Positions 5,502 to 8,017 of a DNA stretch of 8,017 nt are shown here, piece by piece (position 1 is the stretch's first letter; each line of letters opens with the position of its first letter). The stretch is from Clostridiales bacterium UBA6330 (GTDB lineage: Bacteria > Bacillota > Clostridia > Oscillospirales > CAG-272). Position numbers and translations under genes: made by a program. The notes under the pieces are model-generated. The model was not told where the DNA came from. It saw only the letters and a program-made list of their open reading frames with translations, and made no database searches. Location of the stretch: positions 566 to 8,582 of the forward strand of contig DJSQ01000072.1 in assembly GCA_002438075.1 (NCBI GenBank), in the 5' to 3' direction.

Positions 5502-5708
5502 ATGAGCAAGTACAAGCCCTTATGGGAGTTCATCCAAAGCTGCGGGGAGCGTGTTCTGACGCTATCCTTTTCGGAGATGGAGCGCGCCTCGGGCGTGCCG
5601 ATTGACCACTCCTTTCTGCGCTATAAACAGGAGCTTGCGGAATACGGATATCGCGTTGGCAAGATATCTCTGAAGGCGCAAACGGTGGAATTCGTAAAGG
5701 CGGAATGA
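5502..5708 (+). CDS. Small conserved-looking protein of unknown function (68 aa)
   Basis: A 68-residue soluble protein beginning MSKYKPLWEFIQ. It then has LSFSEMERASGVPIDHSFLR (21-40) and a glycine-containing end, YGYRVGKISLKAQTVEFVK. It resembles a type of short clostridial hypothetical protein with a PLW..I start and a DHSF.. middle; no function is known to me. Composition and codon pattern look genuinely coding. ATG 5502 is the earliest possible start, since an in-frame TAA immediately precedes it. It has only a weak local ribosome site (GGCGGAAA), and the strong one lies 36 nt upstream across a hairpin. It is followed after about 27 bp by the 18-bp hairpin element. It may be transcribed with the MATE gene or alone. 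Confidence 0.7.
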   Translation: MSKYKPLWEFIQSCGERVLTLSFSEMERASGVPIDHSFLRYKQELAEYGYRVGKISLKAQTVEFVKAE

Positions 5709-5712
5709 CGCG

Positions 5713-5788
5713 GTTCGCACGGTGTAACCCTCCGTCCGCCCTCATCCGTCGCCTGCGGCGACGGATGAGGGCGGGGAACAGTTCGCAC
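5713..5788. repeat. Hairpin element flanked by 8-bp direct repeats
   Basis: A perfect 18-bp stem occupies 5736-5753 and 5757-5774, with loop TGC; its arms contain CTCATCCGTCGCC and the complement. GTTCGCAC occurs at 5713-5720 and again at 5781-5788, directly flanking a 60-bp core. This looks like a small non-autonomous mobile element with a target duplication, or a clostridial intergenic repeat. It could also act as a transcription barrier, though no T-tract follows. Confidence 0.6.
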
Positions 5789-5807
5789 CTCTTCAATCAG
5801 TACACAC

Positions 5808-5845
5808 AACAAAATCCCGAATGCAAAAGCATTCGGGATTTTGTT
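5808..5845. terminator. Bidirectional Rho-independent terminator
   Basis: A perfect 17-bp stem (5808-5824 with 5829-5845) surrounds an AAAA loop. It has a GC-rich core, ATCCCGAATGC, and A-rich/T-rich feet (AACAAA and TTTGTT), so it can terminate in both directions. It ends the minus-strand perR-araB operon and the plus-strand unit with the 68-residue gene. The araB stop codon (TAA at 5846-5844) overlaps the stem by 2 nt. Confidence 0.9.
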
Positions 5846-7463
5846 ATATGGACCCGTCTTTTCTCACGCCGCCGAAGAGGTCGTGAAGCCTCCGATACTC
5901 CCCATAGAGCGGCTCGTATGCCGAGACGTTCGCGGGAATCGGCTGATAGTGTGCGCAGTCGGACGGAGCTATGGCAACCGATGCGGCGCGGATATCGGGG
6001 TAAATGCCGCCCGCGACCGCCGCGTACATTGCACTTCCCAGCGCGCCCGCCTGCTTGGTCCCCGTCACGCGGATTTCCTTTCCCGTCACGTCCGCGTAAA
6101 TCTGCATCAGCATCGGGTCCTTCTGCGCGATTCCGCCGCCCGCGCAGATACGGCGGACCGTCAGCCCGTATTCTTCATACCGCTCCATAATGACCCGCAG
6201 ACCGAACGCCGTTGCCTCAATCCACGCGCGGTACATCTCCTCGGGGCGGGTTGCGAGGGTCATGCCGACCATCACCGCGCGCAGGCTCGCGTCCCCCAGA
6301 ATATTCCGATTGCCGCCCAGCCAGTCCAGCGCCACAAGACCGCTCTCCCCCGGGCGGAGCTTTTCCGCCTTCTCACGCAGATAGGCGTGCAGGCTTTGTC
6401 CTTTTCTCTCCGCATCGCTTGCGTAGTCCGCAGGGACGCAGCTGCGCACGAACCAATCAAAGGTATCCCCCACACAGCACTGCCCTGCCTCGTAGGTGCA
6501 AAGCCCGGGGATGACCCCGCTGTCGGTATAGCCGCAAATGCCCGGGATTCGGATTCCCGCTTTGGCATTGAGCATCTGCGCCGCCGAGGTGCCCACGACC
6601 AGCATCATTTCCCCCTCGCCGAGGTTCATTGCGGGCATTGCCGCGTGCCCGTCAATCATCGGGAGTGCCAGCGGGGTTCCCACGGGCAGTCCCGTCAGCT
6701 CCGCGCCGCGTGCGTTCAGACTCCCCGCAAGCCCGCCGATGGGAGCAATCTCCGCCGCCAGCTTGGTCCCGACCAGACCGTGCAGGGCGGGGTCCAGCGC
6801 TGTGAAGAAATCGTCCGACGGATAGCCCGTTTCCGCGCACCAGCAGGCTTTGTAGCCCGCAAACGGCGCGCTGTGCGTCTCGATTCCCGTCAGGACCCTT
6901 GAGAGCCAGTCCCCCGCCTCGGTGAAGCGGTCGGTGGCTTCAAAGACCTTCGGCGCGTGACGCAGGACCTCCAGAATTTTCGGGAGCGCCCACTCGCAGG
7001 AGAGCTTTCCGCCGTAGCGCAGGAGCCAGTCCTCTCCCCTCTCCGCCGCAAGCCGATTGATTTCGTCCGCCTCGGGCTGTGCGGCGTGGTGCTTCCACAG
7101 CTTGACCCACGCGTGCGGCTCGTGCGCCCACGCCTCCGAGAGGCAAAGCGGGTTTCCGTCACGGTCGACGGGCAGGAGCGTGCAGGCGGTGAAATCGATT
7201 CCCAGCGCCGCGATGTCCCGCGCGTCCGCGCCCGCCTTTTCCAACACCTTCGGGACGGTTTCCCGCAGGGCTTGGAGATAGTCGGCGGGGTGTTGCAGGG
7301 CAAAGCGCGGCGGGAGCTTCTGCCCGTCGGGGAGAAATTCGTCCATCACACCGTGCGGGTAGACCGACACCGCCTCGGCAACCTCGCGCCCGTCCGTTGG
7401 GTCGACCAGCACGGCTCTTGCCGAAAGCGTGCCGAAGTCGACCCCAATCACATATCGTTTCAT
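5844..7463 (-). CDS. araB: L-ribulokinase (FGGY carbohydrate kinase)
   Basis: A 539-residue cytoplasmic kinase that phosphorylates L-ribulose to L-ribulose-5-phosphate in L-arabinose use. VIGVDFGTLSARAV at 5-18 is the first phosphate motif. GIDFTACTLLPVD.DGNPL (88-105) and LWKHHAA at 122-128 are typical of AraB. D271 in MIDGHAAMPA is the likely catalytic base. VGTSAAQM at 290-297 is the second phosphate motif. AGGGIAQKDP (441-450) and KQAGALGSAMYAAVAGG (470-486) form the ATP and FGGY-C region. Length matches the family's 530-570. ATG at 7461-7463 is chosen because it opens the first conserved strand; the frame extends 34 codons upstream into perR without a family match. It starts only 7 bp after the perR stop and has no convincing ribosome site of its own (AGGGA abuts the ATG), so translational coupling is likely. 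No araA or araD is in view. Other FGGY substrates remain possible, but the motif set favours ribulose. Confidence 0.9.
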   Translation of the reverse strand: MKRYVIGVDFGTLSARAVLVDPTDGREVAEAVSVYPHGVMDEFLPDGQKLPPRFALQHPADYLQALRETVPKVLEKAGADARDIAALGIDFTACTLLPVDRDGNPLCLSEAWAHEPHAWVKLWKHHAAQPEADEINRLAAERGEDWLLRYGGKLSCEWALPKILEVLRHAPKVFEATDRFTEAGDWLSRVLTGIETHSAPFAGYKACWCAETGYPSDDFFTALDPALHGLVGTKLAAEIAPIGGLAGSLNARGAELTGLPVGTPLALPMIDGHAAMPAMNLGEGEMMLVVGTSAAQMLNAKAGIRIPGICGYTDSGVIPGLCTYEAGQCCVGDTFDWFVRSCVPADYASDAERKGQSLHAYLREKAEKLRPGESGLVALDWLGGNRNILGDASLRAVMVGMTLATRPEEMYRAWIEATAFGLRVIMERYEEYGLTVRRICAGGGIAQKDPMLMQIYADVTGKEIRVTGTKQAGALGSAMYAAVAGGIYPDIRAASVAIAPSDCAHYQPIPANVSAYEPLYGEYRRLHDLFGGVRKDGSI

Positions 7464-7470
7464 TCCCTGT

Positions 7471-7839
7471 TTACTTTCGTCTTGCGCACTCGGGGCAGAT
7501 GTAGTGGACCGTGAGGTCATAGGAACGAATCGGCGTTCCGATTGCGCCCGACAGCTCACTCGCAAGGCTCGGCAGATGGATATCGGTCAGCTTGCCGCAG
7601 GAATCGCAGAGCAGGTGGTCATGCTTTTCGGTCACGCGGTCAAAGCAGTCCGCACCGCCATCGGTATGGACGCGACTGATCATGCCCGCATCACACATGG
7701 CATTGAGGTTGTTGTAAACGGTTGCCATTGCAATGGTGGGCATCTGGAGCTTGGCAAGGAAGAATATCTCGTCCGCCGTCAGATGGTGGCGGTCGGGTTG
7801 GTTCAGAATTTGCAGAATCAGGGTTCTCTGTTTGGTCAT
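7471..7839 (-). CDS. perR: PerR-type Fur-family peroxide-sensing repressor, short N-terminus
   Basis: A 122-residue metal-dependent DNA-binding repressor. The recognition region ATVYNNLNAMCDAGMI (39-54) matches PerR (VATVYNNL). Both structural-zinc pairs are present: C78/C81 (CDSC) and C115/C118 (CPEC). All five regulatory-metal ligands of Bacillus PerR align here as H19, D67, H73, H75 and D86. An Asp at the last site is a PerR rather than Fur mark, and the two His residues are the ones oxidised by peroxide in PerR. The protein lacks about 18 residues at the N-terminus compared with Bacillus PerR. An in-frame TGA three codons upstream excludes a longer start, and GAGGTGA supports this ATG. 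It is followed 7 bp later by araB. A palindrome at its promoter suggests self-repression. Confidence 0.92.
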   Translation of the reverse strand: MTKQRTLILQILNQPDRHHLTADEIFFLAKLQMPTIAMATVYNNLNAMCDAGMISRVHTDGGADCFDRVTEKHDHLLCDSCGKLTDIHLPSLASELSGAIGTPIRSYDLTVHYICPECARRK

Positions 7840-7856
7840 TTCGGTTCACCTCATAA

Positions 7857-7875
7857 AATTAGAATCGCTCTAATT
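7857..7875. promoter_or_regulatory. Per-box-like operator at the perR-araB start point
   Basis: AATTAGA (7857-7863) and TCTAATT (7869-7875) form a perfect 7-bp inverted repeat around ATCGC. The inner 15 bp, TTAGAATCGCTCTAA, fit the 7-1-7 layout of the Per box (TTATAATnATTATAA) at 10 of 14 defined positions. It overlaps the expected transcription start about 7 bp after the -10, which suits a repressor. Binding by the adjacent PerR is inferred. Confidence 0.65.
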
Positions 7876-7877
7876 CT

Positions 7878-7906
7878 ATTATAAGAAATTTTTCCCGTTT
7901 TGTCAA
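7878..7906 (-). promoter_or_regulatory. Consensus sigma-A promoter of the perR-araB operon
   Basis: On the minus strand TTGACA (7906-7901) and TATAAT (7883-7878) are exact consensus hexamers, 17 bp apart. The start point should be near 7871, giving a leader of about 30 nt. Such a strong promoter implies control by repression, consistent with the palindrome just downstream. Confidence 0.9.
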
Positions 7907-7945
7907 GCGTTTTTTTCGCTTTTTCTTCCTTTTTCGCAAAAAATA

Positions 7946-8017
7946 TGGTATACTAAAAAGGGGGTGGGGATGCCACCCGTCGGGTACTGCATATGCTCAC
8001 CCTTACTCGAGTGCCGA
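7946..8017 (+). promoter_or_regulatory. Divergent promoter and start of an unidentified transcript, cut by the right edge
   Basis: TGGTATACT at 7946-7954 is an extended -10 box on the plus strand; the -35 region (TTCCTT) is weak. Just after the expected start, GGGTGG (7962-7967) and CCACCC (7973-7978) form a 6-bp hairpin with a 5-nt loop. An open frame from ATG 7970 (MPPVGYCICSPLLECR) runs to the window end after AAGGGGGTG, but it lies inside the hairpin. It may be a small RNA, a 5' leader or a short gene; I do not recognise it. Confidence 0.4.

Noticed and set aside
5447..5604. About 52-codon frame starting MKKGKEVAFLG, overlapping the 68-residue gene
   Set aside because: It has no ribosome site before its ATG, reads through the hairpin, and is out of frame with the better-supported 68-residue protein.
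5841..6902. 353-codon plus-strand open frame opposite araB
   Set aside because: It is an artefact of GC-rich codon bias in araB, whose motifs are unambiguous; the frame has no ribosome site or recognisable domain.

Overview
The window looks like chromosomal DNA from a Gram-positive Clostridia relative, probably Oscillospiraceae/Ruminococcaceae-like. Genes are GC-rich, but promoters are AT-rich and sigma-A-like with strong extended -10 boxes. Ribosome sites are AGGAGG-type, there is a PerR regulator, and intergenic hairpin repeats are abundant. The lineage is inferred from style, not from a marker gene.

Left block (1-2357): a minus-strand sugar operon holds a ThuA-like gene followed by a Gfo/Idh/MocA oxidoreductase that runs off the left edge. 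It diverges from a plus-strand AraC-family regulator with a cupin-like sensor domain. The two promoters lie back-to-back in about 30 bp and mirror each other, so the AraC protein probably controls the operon. By analogy with ThuA/ThuB, the pair may oxidise and process 3-keto sugars.

Middle block (2416-5790): a tRNA-Trp gene with its own promoter and terminator is followed by an accessory stretch. This contains a four-helix-bundle (S23/IVP-type) gene overlapping an AT-rich SAM methyltransferase, a MATE exporter and a 68-residue protein of unknown function. These genes are interleaved with four copies of one composite repeat: a purine heptamer array (AGTGAAG), a short AGTAA-like link, then a perfect hairpin. 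The copies form two inverted pairs, and one pair brackets the MATE gene, whose stop codon lies inside a repeat. A degenerate fifth hairpin sits between a consensus Shine-Dalgarno and the start of the 68-residue gene, and could bridge the two when folded. A separate 18-bp hairpin element is flanked by 8-bp direct repeats.

Right block (5808-8017): a strong bidirectional terminator closes a minus-strand operon of perR and araB (L-ribulokinase), 7 bp apart. The operon is driven by a perfect-consensus promoter with a palindromic Per-box-like operator at its start point. Upstream and divergent, a plus-strand promoter starts an unidentified transcript cut by the window edge.

The likeliest place for something undescribed is the repeat family and its bracketing of accessory genes. 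No complete known defence or mobile system is visible.
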